DNA of 64,000 bases, taken from contig NZ_VJOY01000004.1 in the NCBI RefSeq assembly GCF_007109405.1, positions 186,001 through 250,000 of the forward strand, written 5' to 3'. The DNA comes from Pseudomonas mangiferae. GTDB taxonomy: Bacteria > Pseudomonadota > Gammaproteobacteria > Pseudomonadales > Pseudomonadaceae. A program made the position numbers and the translations under genes. Positions within the stretch are counted from its first letter, which is position 1. Each line of letters begins with the position of its first letter. The notes under the pieces are model-generated. The model was given only the letters and a program-made list of their open reading frames with translations. It was not told the DNA's origin and did no database searches. Of this stretch, positions 23,599-32,124 are shown in pieces.

Positions 23599-23784
23599 TC
23601 ATTTGTTCAGCACGCGCTCCGCTTCGTTGACCTTGCGCTCCAGTTTTTCGTTTTCCGCTTCCTTCTTGCGTAGCGACTCCGGCGTGATGACCTTGTCGAT
23701 CGTCTCGGTGGCGGGGTCGGGGCGGACGATCTTTTCGGTGACGCTGGTCTTGTCGTCCGTGTGGGCAGGGTTGCGCTCGCTCAT
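23599..23784 (-). CDS. Small charged hypothetical protein
   Basis: A 61-residue, strongly charged product (MSERNPAHTDDKTSV) with a predicted alpha-helical or coiled-coil C-terminal half (LRKKEAENEKLERKVNEAER). GAGGAG sits seven bases before the ATG on the minus strand, which supports translation. No family recognised. Its size and composition match the small stress proteins common around ligD in pseudomonads, but this is only context. Confidence 0.65.
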   Translation of the reverse strand: MSERNPAHTDDKTSVTEKIVRPDPATETIDKVITPESLRKKEAENEKLERKVNEAERVLNK

Positions 23785-23911
23785 GGTCGCTCCTCATCAA
23801 GGGGTGTAGGCGATAGAAACCCCGGGCACCGGCAAAGTTCAGCAGGCCTCGCCTGGGCAATGGCGATGCCCTGCGGTACCGTGGGCACCGGTTGACGGCT
23901 GGAGCGCGGGA

Positions 23912-24424
23912 ATGACGACGCACGACGAAAGAACCACACGGCTCGCCTTGTGCCTGGGTGATTGCCTGGTCCAGCAAGGTAAACAGGTGACCACCGCAGA
24001 GTCCTGTACCGGTGGCGGGATCGCCGAGGCCATCACCCGCATCGCCGGCAGCTCCACCTGGTTCGAAGCCGGCTACGTGACGTACTCCAATGGCCAGAAG
24101 ACCGCGCAGTTGCAGGTCGATCCGCAGCTGTTCGAACAGGTGGGCGCGGTCAGTGCCGAAGTGGTGGACGCCATGGTGCGAGGCGCCCAACGCCACAGCG
24201 GCGCCCACTACGCGGTGGCGGTCAGCGGCATCGCCGGGCCGGGGGGCGGTACGCCCGAGAAGCCGGTGGGCACGGTCTGGATCGCCTGGGCGGCGGGTGA
24301 TCAGGTCGATACCCGGCTGTGCCATTTCCAGGGCGATCGCCAGGCGATCCGCCAGCAGACGGTGGTCACCGCCCTGGACGGGCTGGTCCGATTGACGGCA
24401 GGGGAAAACCCGACCCGGGGGTAG
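23912..24424 (+). CDS. CinA C-terminal domain protein, nicotinamide-nucleotide amidohydrolase (PncC-like)
   Basis: A stand-alone CinA-C domain of 170 residues that in characterised members deamidates NMN to nicotinate mononucleotide in NAD recycling. The motif TAESCTGGGIAEAITRIAGSS (first 20 shared with the family) lies at about residues 29-49, and SGIAGPGGGTPEKPVGTVW at about 107-125. In Pseudomonas this gene precedes recA, as here. It lacks the N-terminal molybdopterin-binding-like half of full CinA. Confidence 0.92.
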   Translation: MTTHDERTTRLALCLGDCLVQQGKQVTTAESCTGGGIAEAITRIAGSSTWFEAGYVTYSNGQKTAQLQVDPQLFEQVGAVSAEVVDAMVRGAQRHSGAHYAVAVSGIAGPGGGTPEKPVGTVWIAWAAGDQVDTRLCHFQGDRQAIRQQTVVTALDGLVRLTAGENPTRG

Positions 24425-24451
24425 GCGCGGACAAACTCCTGTGGAATAATA

Positions 24452-24467
24452 CTGTCTACTTATACAG
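24452..24467 (+). promoter_or_regulatory. LexA (SOS) box of recA
   Basis: CTGTCTACTTATACAG matches the consensus CTGT-N8-ACAG exactly and lies 42 bases before the recA start codon, so LexA would cover the promoter. Confidence 0.92.
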
Positions 24468-24509
24468 GTATCGACGGCCGCCAGGCCCCTTGAACACGAG
24501 AGGACTTAA

Positions 24510-25568
24510 ATGGACGACAACAAGAAGCGCGCATTGGCTGCTGCCTTGGGTCAGATCGAACGTCAATTCGGCAAGGGCGCCGTCATGCGCATGGGCGACC
24601 ATGAGCGCCAGGCGATCCCGGCCATCTCCACGGGCTCCCTGGGTCTGGACATCGCCCTCGGCATCGGCGGTCTGCCCAAGGGGCGGATCGTCGAAATCTA
24701 TGGCCCGGAATCCTCGGGCAAGACCACCATGACCCTCTCGGTGATCGCCGAGGCCCAGAAACAGGGCGCCACCTGCGCCTTCGTCGACGCCGAGCACGCC
24801 CTGGACCCCGACTATGCCGGCAAGCTGGGAGTGAACGTCGATGACCTGCTGGTCTCCCAGCCGGATACCGGCGAGCAGGCGCTGGAAATCACCGACATGC
24901 TGGTGCGTTCCAATGCCGTTGACGTGATCATCGTCGACTCGGTCGCCGCCCTGGTGCCCAAGGCCGAGATCGAAGGCGAGATGGGTGACATGCACGTCGG
25001 TCTGCAGGCCCGTCTGATGTCCCAGGCGCTGCGCAAGATCACCGGCAACATCAAAAACGCCAACTGCCTGGTCATCTTCATCAACCAGATTCGCATGAAG
25101 ATCGGTGTGATGTTCGGCAGCCCGGAAACCACCACCGGTGGTAACGCCCTTAAGTTCTACGCCTCGGTGCGCCTGGACATCCGCCGTACCGGCGCGGTGA
25201 AGGAAGGCGAGGAAGTGGTGGGCAGCGAGACCCGGGTGAAGGTGGTGAAGAACAAGGTGTCGCCTCCTTTCCGCCAGGCGGAATTCCAGATTCTCTACGG
25301 CAAGGGCATCTACCGGAACGGCGAAATCATCGACCTGGGCGTGCAGCTCGGCCTGCTGGAGAAATCCGGCGCCTGGTACAGCTACCAGGGCAGCAAGATC
25401 GGCCAGGGCAAGGCCAACTCCGCCAAGTACCTCGAGGACAACCCGGAAGTCGCGGGCGCCTTGGAGAAGGGCATTCGCGAGAAGCTGCTGGGTAACAACA
25501 ACGCCAACGCGAGCAAGAGCGCAGCGACGGCTCCCGCTGGCGATAACCTGGCTGACGTTGACCTCTGA
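24510..25568 (+). CDS. recA: Recombinase A
   Basis: Forms filaments on single-stranded DNA for homologous recombination and triggers LexA self-cleavage. The 352-residue product has the Walker [10 protein letters not shown] (about residues 67-75), the [12 protein letters not shown] region, the [12 protein letters not shown] loop and an Ala/Asn-rich C-terminal tail. Transcription is controlled by the LexA box upstream, and recX follows after five bases. Confidence 0.99.
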   Translation: MDDNKKRALAAALGQIERQFGKGAVMRMGDHERQAIPAISTGSLGLDIALGIGGLPKGRIVEIYGPESSGKTTMTLSVIAEAQKQGATCAFVDAEHALDPDYAGKLGVNVDDLLVSQPDTGEQALEITDMLVRSNAVDVIIVDSVAALVPKAEIEGEMGDMHVGLQARLMSQALRKITGNIKNANCLVIFINQIRMKIGVMFGSPETTTGGNALKFYASVRLDIRRTGAVKEGEEVVGSETRVKVVKNKVSPPFRQAEFQILYGKGIYRNGEIIDLGVQLGLLEKSGAWYSYQGSKIGQGKANSAKYLEDNPEVAGALEKGIREKLLGNNNANASKSAATAPAGDNLADVDL

Positions 25569-25573
25569 CCTTC

Positions 25574-26044
25574 GTGGCGGCCGAGCTGGATAACCCGGCC
25601 GCCGTCCGCCGCGCGGCGATGGACCTGCTCGCCCGCCGCGAGCATGGGCGTGTCGAGCTGGCGCGAAAGCTGCACCGTCGCGGCGCGCCTGACGTGCTCA
25701 TCGACACCGCGCTGGACCGCCTCGCCGAAGAAGGCCTGCTCAGCGAGTCCCGTTACCTGGAAAGCTTCATCGCCAGCCGTGCCCGCGGTGGGCATGGGCC
25801 GTTGCGCATTCGCGAAGAACTGGGCCAGCGGGGTCTGGCTCGGGAGGCGGTAGAGCAGGCGTTGAAGGAGGCGGACATCGACTGGTACGCCCATTTGCTC
25901 GACCTTTGGCAGCGTCGTTTCGCCGGATGCGTGCCCCAGGATGCGCGGCAGCGCGCCCAGCAGGGGCGCTTCCTGGCCTATCGAGGCTATCCGATGGACA
26001 TGATCGGGCGGGTCTTGCGAGGCAGGGGAGCGGACGACACCTGA
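25574..26044 (+). CDS. recX: Regulatory protein RecX
   Basis: Binds RecA filaments and limits their growth. The 156-residue helical product contains the tandem three-helix repeats of RecX ([15 protein letters not shown] near residue 19; [16 protein letters not shown] near 73). The start is GTG 25574, five bases after the recA stop, so it probably shares the SOS-induced recA transcript. Confidence 0.95.
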   Translation: MAAELDNPAAVRRAAMDLLARREHGRVELARKLHRRGAPDVLIDTALDRLAEEGLLSESRYLESFIASRARGGHGPLRIREELGQRGLAREAVEQALKEADIDWYAHLLDLWQRRFAGCVPQDARQRAQQGRFLAYRGYPMDMIGRVLRGRGADDT

Positions 26045-26086
26045 TCCCGTGGGCCATGCGCGTAGCGCATGGCCTGGCAGGGACGG

Positions 26087-27166
26087 TCAGGCGGGGTTCG
26101 CCCAGTGTTCCGGCAGGTTGATGAAGTCGTACAGCTCGCGAAGGCGACCATGGTCACGGCCGTTGAAGGCGAACACCAGGCGCGTCAGTTCGGAGAATTC
26201 CGACTCTTCCTTGTCCGCTTCGTCATAGGCCTGCTGCGTGAAACCGGTGTTCAGGCACAGGTCGCCGAAGTCCGCCTCGAGGGCGGACATGGCGGTCTCG
26301 CTCAGGGCATGGTTCATGCGAATGATGAAGTTGTTCTTCAGCCAGCGACTGGAGTGGAAGTTGCGGTAGAACTGGCTGATTTCTTCGGCCGCCGCCTCGG
26401 CGCTGTTCACCAGCCGCACCAGCTTGAGGTCGCTCGGCAGGATGTAGCGGTTTTCCTCGAGCTGGCGACGCATGAAGCCCAGCGCATCCTCCCAGAAGCT
26501 GCCGTTGGCCTCATCCAGCAGCACCACCGGCACCAGGGGGCTCTTGCCGGTCTGGATGAGCGTCAGCACCTCCAATGCCTCGTCGAGGGTGCCGAAGCCG
26601 CCGGGGCAGAGCACCAGCGCATCCGCTTCCTTGACGAAGAACAGCTTGCGCACGAAGAAGAAGTGGAACGAGAGCAGGTTGTCGGTGCCCTCTACCGTGG
26701 CGTTGGCATGCTGCTCGAAGGGCAGGGTGATGTTCAGGCCCAGGCTATTGTCCAGACCGGCGCCTTCGTGGGCCGCCGCCATGATGCCGCCGCCGGCGCC
26801 GGTGATGACCATCAGGTCGCGCTTGGCCAGCGCCTCGCCCAGTTGCCGGGCCAGGGCGTAGACCGGGTGCTCGACCGGCGTACGGGCCGAGCCGAACACG
26901 GTCACCTTGCGCCGACGCTTGAATTTTTCCAGCACGCTGAAGGCGTGCTCCATTTCCTTCAGGGTCTGCAGGAGGATCTTCGCATCCCAGCGATTGCGGT
27001 CCGCCTGGGCCATCCGGACGACGGTCACCAGCATGTCGCGATAGAGGGGGCCGTTGAGACTGCCAGTGGGGACGGTGAGATTGAGCAGTTCGTCGACTTT
27101 CTGCGCGAGATCGATACCGCTGCTCTTGAAGTGCCTTTCCAGATAATCGTCTGGCTGATGGGGCAT
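26087..27166 (-). CDS. LOG-family protein (lysine-decarboxylase-like fold)
   Basis: The 359-residue product has a Rossmann-like LOG core (about 85-270) with VFGSARTP, TGAGGGIMAAAHEGA and the family motif PGGFGTLDE. LOG enzymes usually cleave nucleoside monophosphates to free base and ribose-5-phosphate, as in cytokinin activation. This is the long form, with an 85-residue N-terminal and a 90-residue C-terminal extension. AAGGAG lies before the ATG. Convergent with recX. The substrate is not known. Confidence 0.88.
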   Translation of the reverse strand: MPHQPDDYLERHFKSSGIDLAQKVDELLNLTVPTGSLNGPLYRDMLVTVVRMAQADRNRWDAKILLQTLKEMEHAFSVLEKFKRRRKVTVFGSARTPVEHPVYALARQLGEALAKRDLMVITGAGGGIMAAAHEGAGLDNSLGLNITLPFEQHANATVEGTDNLLSFHFFFVRKLFFVKEADALVLCPGGFGTLDEALEVLTLIQTGKSPLVPVVLLDEANGSFWEDALGFMRRQLEENRYILPSDLKLVRLVNSAEAAAEEISQFYRNFHSSRWLKNNFIIRMNHALSETAMSALEADFGDLCLNTGFTQQAYDEADKEESEFSELTRLVFAFNGRDHGRLRELYDFINLPEHWANPA

Positions 27167-27323
27167 GGTGTTCTCCTTTCTCGAACCACACCCTGAGCGT
27201 ACCCGATAGCTGGAGTTCCGGCACGGCCCCGTTGCAGACGTTCCGGACCAGTCCCCAACGGCGCGGTTGGGAGGAGCGGCGCGGGCGCTGGAGGCGACCG
27301 CGACAGAGCCGGGCGCCGGCAGG

Positions 27324-27725
27324 TTATTTCAGACCGCAGTCCGCCTTGGTGAAGCGTTCGGTGGTGACGGGGCGGTTGCTCTTGTACTCGGTGAACTCGT
27401 AGCGCAGGGTCGCGCCGCGGGCGAGTAGCTGGCGGAAGCCGCCGTTGCGGCAGACGCTGGCGGCCAGTTGGCTGCGTACCGTGTCCGGGTTGCTGCGCAT
27501 CTGCATCGCATGAGCCTCGCGAACGCTCAGGTGGTCGACCAGCTCGTTGCCGGACACCGTGTAACCCTGGTCGAGGATGTCTTCGTTGATCGCCCGCGGG
27601 GTGCCGACGCTGCTTTCCTTGGCGACCTTGTCCAGCATCTGGGTCAGTTCGTAGTCCTTGAGCGAGGCGGCCTGCAGGCCGAAGGGCAGGGCGCAGCAGA
27701 CGATCAGGGTGGTGAGACGGGGCAT
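27324..27725 (-). CDS. Secreted small protein, DUF4146 / quorum-sensing-regulated virulence factor family
   Basis: A 133-residue product with a Sec signal peptide (MPRLTTLIVCCALPFGLQA) and a mature domain holding two cysteines that could form a disulfide (SVCRNGGF and ADCGL). The sequence and its location match the Pseudomonas-specific family of PA3611, whose structure was solved as a putative quorum-sensing-regulated protein. I recall that family rather than having aligned it. I choose ATG 27725 because it opens the signal peptide. Confidence 0.7.
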   Translation of the reverse strand: MPRLTTLIVCCALPFGLQAASLKDYELTQMLDKVAKESSVGTPRAINEDILDQGYTVSGNELVDHLSVREAHAMQMRSNPDTVRSQLAASVCRNGGFRQLLARGATLRYEFTEYKSNRPVTTERFTKADCGLK

Positions 27726-27946
27726 GGAGCTCTCCAGGCGAAGGTAAGTCCGCTTTGACCGGACGGGTGGGGTCCGGTTCGCCGCGGGCGGCAAGACCGG
27801 CATTCTCGCGCGAATGACCGCGCTGTCGAAAGTGACGTCGAGACCTTCTGGTAGACTGCCGCGCCTTTTTCCCGGATAGCCGCCGTGTACCTGTCGCGCC
27901 CGTTGCTCCTGCCCGCTCCCGAGCGTCCCTCACGGCGGGCCGCCCC

Positions 27947-28660
27947 ATGAGCCATGCCGTGGCCCGGTTGCGGGCGGCACGGCTGGCGCGTGCGACCCGC
28001 CCGTTCGTCGCCCGCGGCTCCCGGGCGCCCCGCTGCGAACGCTGCCGCCTGCAGCCGGGCTATTGCCTGTGCCAGTGGACGCCGCGCGTACCCACCGAGG
28101 CCGGGATGTGCCTGCTGATGTACGACGCCGAGCCCATGAAGCCCACCAACACCGGTTGGCTCATCGCCGACGTGGTGGAGGAAACCGCCGCCTTCGGCTG
28201 GGCGCGCACCGAGGTGGACCCCGCGCTACCGGTGCTGCTGGCCGACCCCCGATGGCAACCCTACGTCGTGTTCCCCGGCGAATACGTCGCGCCCGAGCGC
28301 CTGGTGGTGGATCACCTGCTGCCCGCTCCGGGCAAGCGGCCCCTGTTCATCCTCCTGGATGCCACCTGGAGCGAAGCGCGCAAGATGTTCCGCAAGAGCC
28401 CGTACCTGGAGGCTTTCCCGGTGCTCAGCCTGCAGCCGGAGCAGCTGTCCCGCTACCGCCTGCGTCGCTCGACCCGCGACGAGCACCTGTGTACCGCCGA
28501 GGTCGCCGCACTGTGCCTGGAACTGGCCGGCGACACCCTGGCGTCGGACGCCCTGGGCCGCTACCTGGACGTCTTCACCGAACGCTACCTGGGTGCCAAG
28601 CACGCGCTGCCCCTGGACGAGGAGAGCCCGGCGCACCGGGCACTGCGGGCCTTTCTCTGA
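27947..28660 (+). CDS. DTW-domain tRNA-uridine aminocarboxypropyltransferase
   Basis: DTW enzymes such as E. coli TapT add the aminocarboxypropyl group of SAM to tRNA uridine (acp3U). The 237-residue product shows the zinc-type cysteines CERCRLQPGYCLCQW (about residues 26-40), TNTGWLIADVVEET, and the DATW-SEARKM motif near 142 that names the family. The start codon is ATG 27947; a later in-frame ATG is not needed. Confidence 0.9.
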   Translation: MSHAVARLRAARLARATRPFVARGSRAPRCERCRLQPGYCLCQWTPRVPTEAGMCLLMYDAEPMKPTNTGWLIADVVEETAAFGWARTEVDPALPVLLADPRWQPYVVFPGEYVAPERLVVDHLLPAPGKRPLFILLDATWSEARKMFRKSPYLEAFPVLSLQPEQLSRYRLRRSTRDEHLCTAEVAALCLELAGDTLASDALGRYLDVFTERYLGAKHALPLDEESPAHRALRAFL

Positions 28661-28989
28661 CGCCGGGGATCGGCGCGAAGCGTGCCTGGCAGTGGCCTTG
28701 TCTGAACCAGGAGAGCCCGGCCCAATGGCCATTACCGGACGTTCATCGACGCCTCACGATCAAAGGTGAGGCGTTCGAGTGGACGCTGGCGACCCGCACC
28801 GCCAATACCGCTCGGAATCGGTCTTCGACTGCGTGGGTGTACACGAGATGCGTCTGCGTTCGATAAAGCAGTTCGGGACGCCGCTGCTGGCGTAAGCACA
28901 GCCCTCGCCGTGTTGCCTCTATTTCGCCAGCGATCTTCTTGCGGCAAGCGGGTTGTGCGCCTTCAGCCGCTTGCAAAGGGCGATGACCG
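28661..28989. other. Gap of about 330 bases with one hairpin
   Basis: There is no convincing gene between the DTW gene and the convergent EamA gene. CGCCTCAC at 28750-28757 and GTGAGGCG at 28766-28773 form a perfect eight-pair stem with an eight-base loop. No T run follows, so it is a weak terminator at best or part of a small RNA. The short frames across this gap lack ribosome-binding sites. Confidence 0.45.
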
Positions 28990-29874
28990 TCAAGCCGGGC
29001 GCGCTGCCTTCTGCGGCCACAGCTGCGCCACCAGCATGCCGCCGAACATCAGGGCGCAACCGAAGTAGCCGCGCAGGTGCAAGGACTCGCTGAGCATCAC
29101 TGCGCCGGCGATGGCGGCGAATACCGCCTCCAGGGACAGGATGATGGCTGCGTGGGAGGCGATGGCATGCTTCTGGGCGATCACTTGCAAGGTGAAGCCG
29201 ATGGCCACGCCGAACAGCCCGCCATAGAGGATGGCCGGGGCGGCGGAGAGGATCGCGTCGAGGTGGAAGGGCTCCAGGCACAGCGCCAGGGTCAGGCTGA
29301 CCACCGCGCAGGTGGCGAATTGCAGCAGGGCCAGGCGCAGCGGGTCGTACCGGCTGGCGTAAAACCCGACCAGCAGCACGTGAACGCCCCAGACGAAAGC
29401 GCCCGCCAGCTGTAGCCAGTCGCCGGACGCCACCTGAAAGTTTTCGCCGACGCTGAGCAGGAACATGCCGACCACCGCCAGCATCGCACCCAGCCAGATA
29501 CCGAGGCCGGCACGATGGCCGATGACCAGGCCCAGCAGTGGCACCACGATCACGTAGAGCCCGGTGATGAACCCGGAGTTGGTCACGCTGGTGAACAGCA
29601 GGCCCACCTGCTGCAGGTTGATGCCCAGGGACAGGGCCAGCCCCATCAGCACGCCGCCGGTCAGCAGGCCCCGGTGCACGGGGGCGGCGGGCTCGCCGGC
29701 CTTGCGGTACAGGATCAGCGGCAGCAGCACCAGGGTCGCCAGGCTGAAGCGCAGGCCGGTATAGAGGAAGGGGCCGATGGCATCCATCCCCAGGCGTTGT
29801 GCAACGAAGGCCGAGCCCCAGATGGCGGCAGTGATCAGCATCAGCAGGTCGGCACGCAGGGCCTGGGTTCGCAT
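28990..29874 (-). CDS. EamA-family (drug/metabolite transporter) permease
   Basis: Inner-membrane transporter of 294 residues with ten predicted spans in two EamA repeats (first from about residue 8, second from about 150). It begins MRTQALRADLLMLIT, and the AAIWGSAFVAQRLG motif after the first helix is typical. I choose ATG 29874; the frame continues upstream to 30054 into the divergent regulator region. The substrate cannot be told from sequence; relatives export amino acids or metabolites. Confidence 0.9.
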   Translation of the reverse strand: MRTQALRADLLMLITAAIWGSAFVAQRLGMDAIGPFLYTGLRFSLATLVLLPLILYRKAGEPAAPVHRGLLTGGVLMGLALSLGINLQQVGLLFTSVTNSGFITGLYVIVVPLLGLVIGHRAGLGIWLGAMLAVVGMFLLSVGENFQVASGDWLQLAGAFVWGVHVLLVGFYASRYDPLRLALLQFATCAVVSLTLALCLEPFHLDAILSAAPAILYGGLFGVAIGFTLQVIAQKHAIASHAAIILSLEAVFAAIAGAVMLSESLHLRGYFGCALMFGGMLVAQLWPQKAARPA

Positions 29875-29994
29875 GGGCGGTCCTCGGAGGGCAAAAAGCC
29901 GAAACTTTGCCGCAAAGCCGTGCGCTTGACCACCCCGGCCGGGCTCGGCATGCTGGGCGCCGCCAAGGCCCCAAGAAGAACAAGGACATCGCTC

Positions 29995-30651
29995 ATGGCC
30001 GCCTACGAAATCCTCATCGCCGACGACCACCCGCTGTTCCGCAGCGCCTTGCAACAGGCGCTGAGTCTCGGCCTGGGGCCCGAGGCACGCCTGGTGGAAG
30101 CCGCCAGCATCGCCGAACTGGAACAGCGCCTGGAAGAGAATGCCGCCTGGGACCTGGTCCTGCTGGACCTGAACATGCCCGGCGCTTACGGCTTCTCCGG
30201 CCTGGTGCTGCTACGCGGGCAGTACCCGCAGATCCCGGTGGTGATGGTGTCCGCCCAGGAGGAAATGGCGGTGGTCGCCCGCTCCCGGGAATTCGGCGCC
30301 AGCGGTTTCATCCCCAAGTCCAGTTCCCTGGAAGTCATTCAGGCGGCGGTGCGCGCAGTGCTGGACGGAGACGTCTGGTGGCCGCCCCAGGCTCGCAGCG
30401 AGGCGGTGGTATCCGCCGAGGCACGGGCCGCCAGCGCCGGCCTGTCGAGCCTGACGCCGCAGCAGTTCCGGGTGCTGACCATGGTCTGCGAGGGCCTGCT
30501 GAATAAGCAGATCGCGTATGAGTTGAGCGTCTCCGAGGCGACCGTGAAGGCCCATGTCACGGCCATCTTCCGCAAGCTCGGCGTGCGTACCCGGACCCAG
30601 GCGGCGCTGATGCTGCAGCAGCTGGAGTCGATCCCGGCCGCGTCCGCCTGA
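29995..30651 (+). CDS. erdR: LuxR-type response regulator ErdR
   Basis: A 218-residue response regulator with a receiver domain (about 1-120; acidic pocket DDH, phospho-acceptor Asp in LLDLNMPG near residue 58, Lys in FIPKSSS) and a LuxR-type helix-turn-helix (about 150-212, LTPQQFRVLTMVCEGLLNKQ). Its neighbours dgkA, finR and fpr match the P. putida locus where ErdR activates acetyl-CoA synthetase and ethanol-oxidation genes. No sensor kinase is encoded nearby. Confidence 0.88.
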   Translation: MAAYEILIADDHPLFRSALQQALSLGLGPEARLVEAASIAELEQRLEENAAWDLVLLDLNMPGAYGFSGLVLLRGQYPQIPVVMVSAQEEMAVVARSREFGASGFIPKSSSLEVIQAAVRAVLDGDVWWPPQARSEAVVSAEARAASAGLSSLTPQQFRVLTMVCEGLLNKQIAYELSVSEATVKAHVTAIFRKLGVRTRTQAALMLQQLESIPAASA

Positions 30652-30701
30652 TTTCCTTACGACGACCGGTCGCGCCGGCGTCCCTTCCCTGTGCAGGTGT
30701 C

Positions 30702-31067
30702 ATGTCCCCCTACAAAGGTCATTCCGGACTCAAACGCATCCTCAACGCCACCGGCTATTCCCTGGACGGCCTGAGCGCCGCCTACCGCGGCGAGGCCGCC
30801 TTCCGCCAGTTGGTATTGCTGGCGGTGGTGCTGATTCCCCTGGCGTTCTGCTTCGAGGTGTCCCGCGGCGAGCGGGCGCTGATGATCGCCGTCTGCCTGC
30901 TTGCACTCATCGTCGAGCTGTTCAACTCGGCTATCGAGGCGGTGGTGGATCGGATTTCCCTGGAGCGCCACCCGTTGTCCAAGGACGCCAAGGACATGGG
31001 CAGCGCCGCGCAGTTCGTGGCCCTGCTGCTGATCGGTGCGGTCTGGGGCACCATCCTGTTCGGCTGA
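30702..31067 (+). CDS. dgkA: Diacylglycerol kinase
   Basis: Small inner-membrane enzyme that phosphorylates diacylglycerol released from phospholipid during osmoregulated glucan or LPS modification. The 121-residue product has three spans and the active-site stretches ELFNSAIEAVVDR (about 71-83) and SKDAKDMGSAAQF (about 92-104), which define the prokaryotic DgkA family. Confidence 0.96.
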   Translation: MSPYKGHSGLKRILNATGYSLDGLSAAYRGEAAFRQLVLLAVVLIPLAFCFEVSRGERALMIAVCLLALIVELFNSAIEAVVDRISLERHPLSKDAKDMGSAAQFVALLLIGAVWGTILFG

Positions 31068-31083
31068 GCGTTCCCGTCGCCGG

Positions 31084-32010
31084 TCAGGCAATGTTCGGCA
31101 GGACGATCTCGTCGCTGCGCTCGACCCCGGCGGTCAGCGCCCGACAGGCCTCGAGGAACTCGCGCATGGCTGCGGTCTGGTATTTCTGCCGGTGCCAGAT
31201 GAAGTAGAACTGCCGGCGCAGGTCCAGCTCCGGTGTCTCCAGGGGCACCAGGCTGCCGCGGCGGAAGGCGTCCCGTAGCGCCAGGCGCGAGATGCAGCTG
31301 ATCCCCAGGCCCGACTCCACCGCTCGCTTGATCGCCTCGGTGTGTTCCAGCTCCAGGCGGACGTTGAGGCCGAGGGGGTAGCGCCCCAGGGCCCGATCGA
31401 AGGTGCGGCGGGTACCGGAGCCCAGCTCCCGCAGGATCCAGGCTTCCTCCATCAGCTCCTTCAGGGTGGCGCGGCCGTGCTGGGCGAGGGGGTGACCCGG
31501 CGCGCAGAACACCACCAGTTCGTCTTCCACCCAAGGCTGCACGTCCAGGTCGGGGTGCTGGCAGTCGCCTTCGATCAGACCCAGGTCAATGTCGTAATGG
31601 GCCACCTGCTGGACAATGTTCGCCGTGTTCTGCACGTGCAGGCTCACCTTGCACTCGGGGTGGCGTTGCATGAAGGTGCCGATCAGCAGGGTCGCCAGGT
31701 AGTTGCCGATGGTCAGGGTCGCGCCCACCGCCAGGGAGCCGAAACCACTCTTGCCACTGAGCAGGTCCTCGATCTCCCGGGCCTGCTCAAGCAGCGCCAT
31801 GGCCTGGGGCAGCACCTGGCGGCCGAGGGCGTTGAGGCTCAGGCGCTTGCCGGCGCGATCGAACAGCCGGCAACCGGTCTGACGTTCCAGCTCGGTGAGG
31901 GAGGTGCTGGCGGCGGACTGCGATAGGGACAGCGACACGGCCGCGCGCGACACGCTTTCCTGCTGGGCTACCGCGACGAACACCTGGAGCTGACGTAGGG
32001 TGAAGCGCAT
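31084..32010 (-). CDS. finR: LysR-family regulator FinR
   Basis: A 308-residue LysR regulator with the winged helix at about residues 1-60 (RFTLRQLQVFVAVAQQESVS) and a PBP2-like effector domain. It is divergent from fpr across 114 bases. In P. putida and P. aeruginosa, FinR at this position activates fpr in response to superoxide and sulfite stress, so the same role is likely here. Confidence 0.9.
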   Translation of the reverse strand: MRFTLRQLQVFVAVAQQESVSRAAVSLSLSQSAASTSLTELERQTGCRLFDRAGKRLSLNALGRQVLPQAMALLEQAREIEDLLSGKSGFGSLAVGATLTIGNYLATLLIGTFMQRHPECKVSLHVQNTANIVQQVAHYDIDLGLIEGDCQHPDLDVQPWVEDELVVFCAPGHPLAQHGRATLKELMEEAWILRELGSGTRRTFDRALGRYPLGLNVRLELEHTEAIKRAVESGLGISCISRLALRDAFRRGSLVPLETPELDLRRQFYFIWHRQKYQTAAMREFLEACRALTAGVERSDEIVLPNIA

Positions 32011-32013
32011 ATC

Positions 32014-32035
32014 TATATAACCTATTAGCTATATC
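32014..32035. promoter_or_regulatory. Probable FinR-binding region
   Basis: The AT-rich stretch TATATAACCTATTAGCTATA lies between the divergent starts and just upstream of the fpr -35 element. It has imperfect dyad symmetry (TATA arms around ACCTATTAGC) of the T-N11-A kind bound by LysR proteins. Assignment to FinR is by position only. Confidence 0.45.
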
Positions 32036-32047
32036 TTGATAATCCAC

Positions 32048-32076
32048 TTAACAGATATTGTGACCGCCACTAGAAT
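32048..32076 (+). promoter_or_regulatory. fpr promoter
   Basis: TTAACA at 32048-32053 and TAGAAT at 32071-32076 with an exact 17-base spacer, about 50 bases before the fpr start codon and downstream of the likely FinR site. Confidence 0.7.
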
Positions 32077-32124
32077 GCCGCGCAATTCTGCCCGGTATAC
32101 GGTCATTTCAGGAGTACCCGCACC

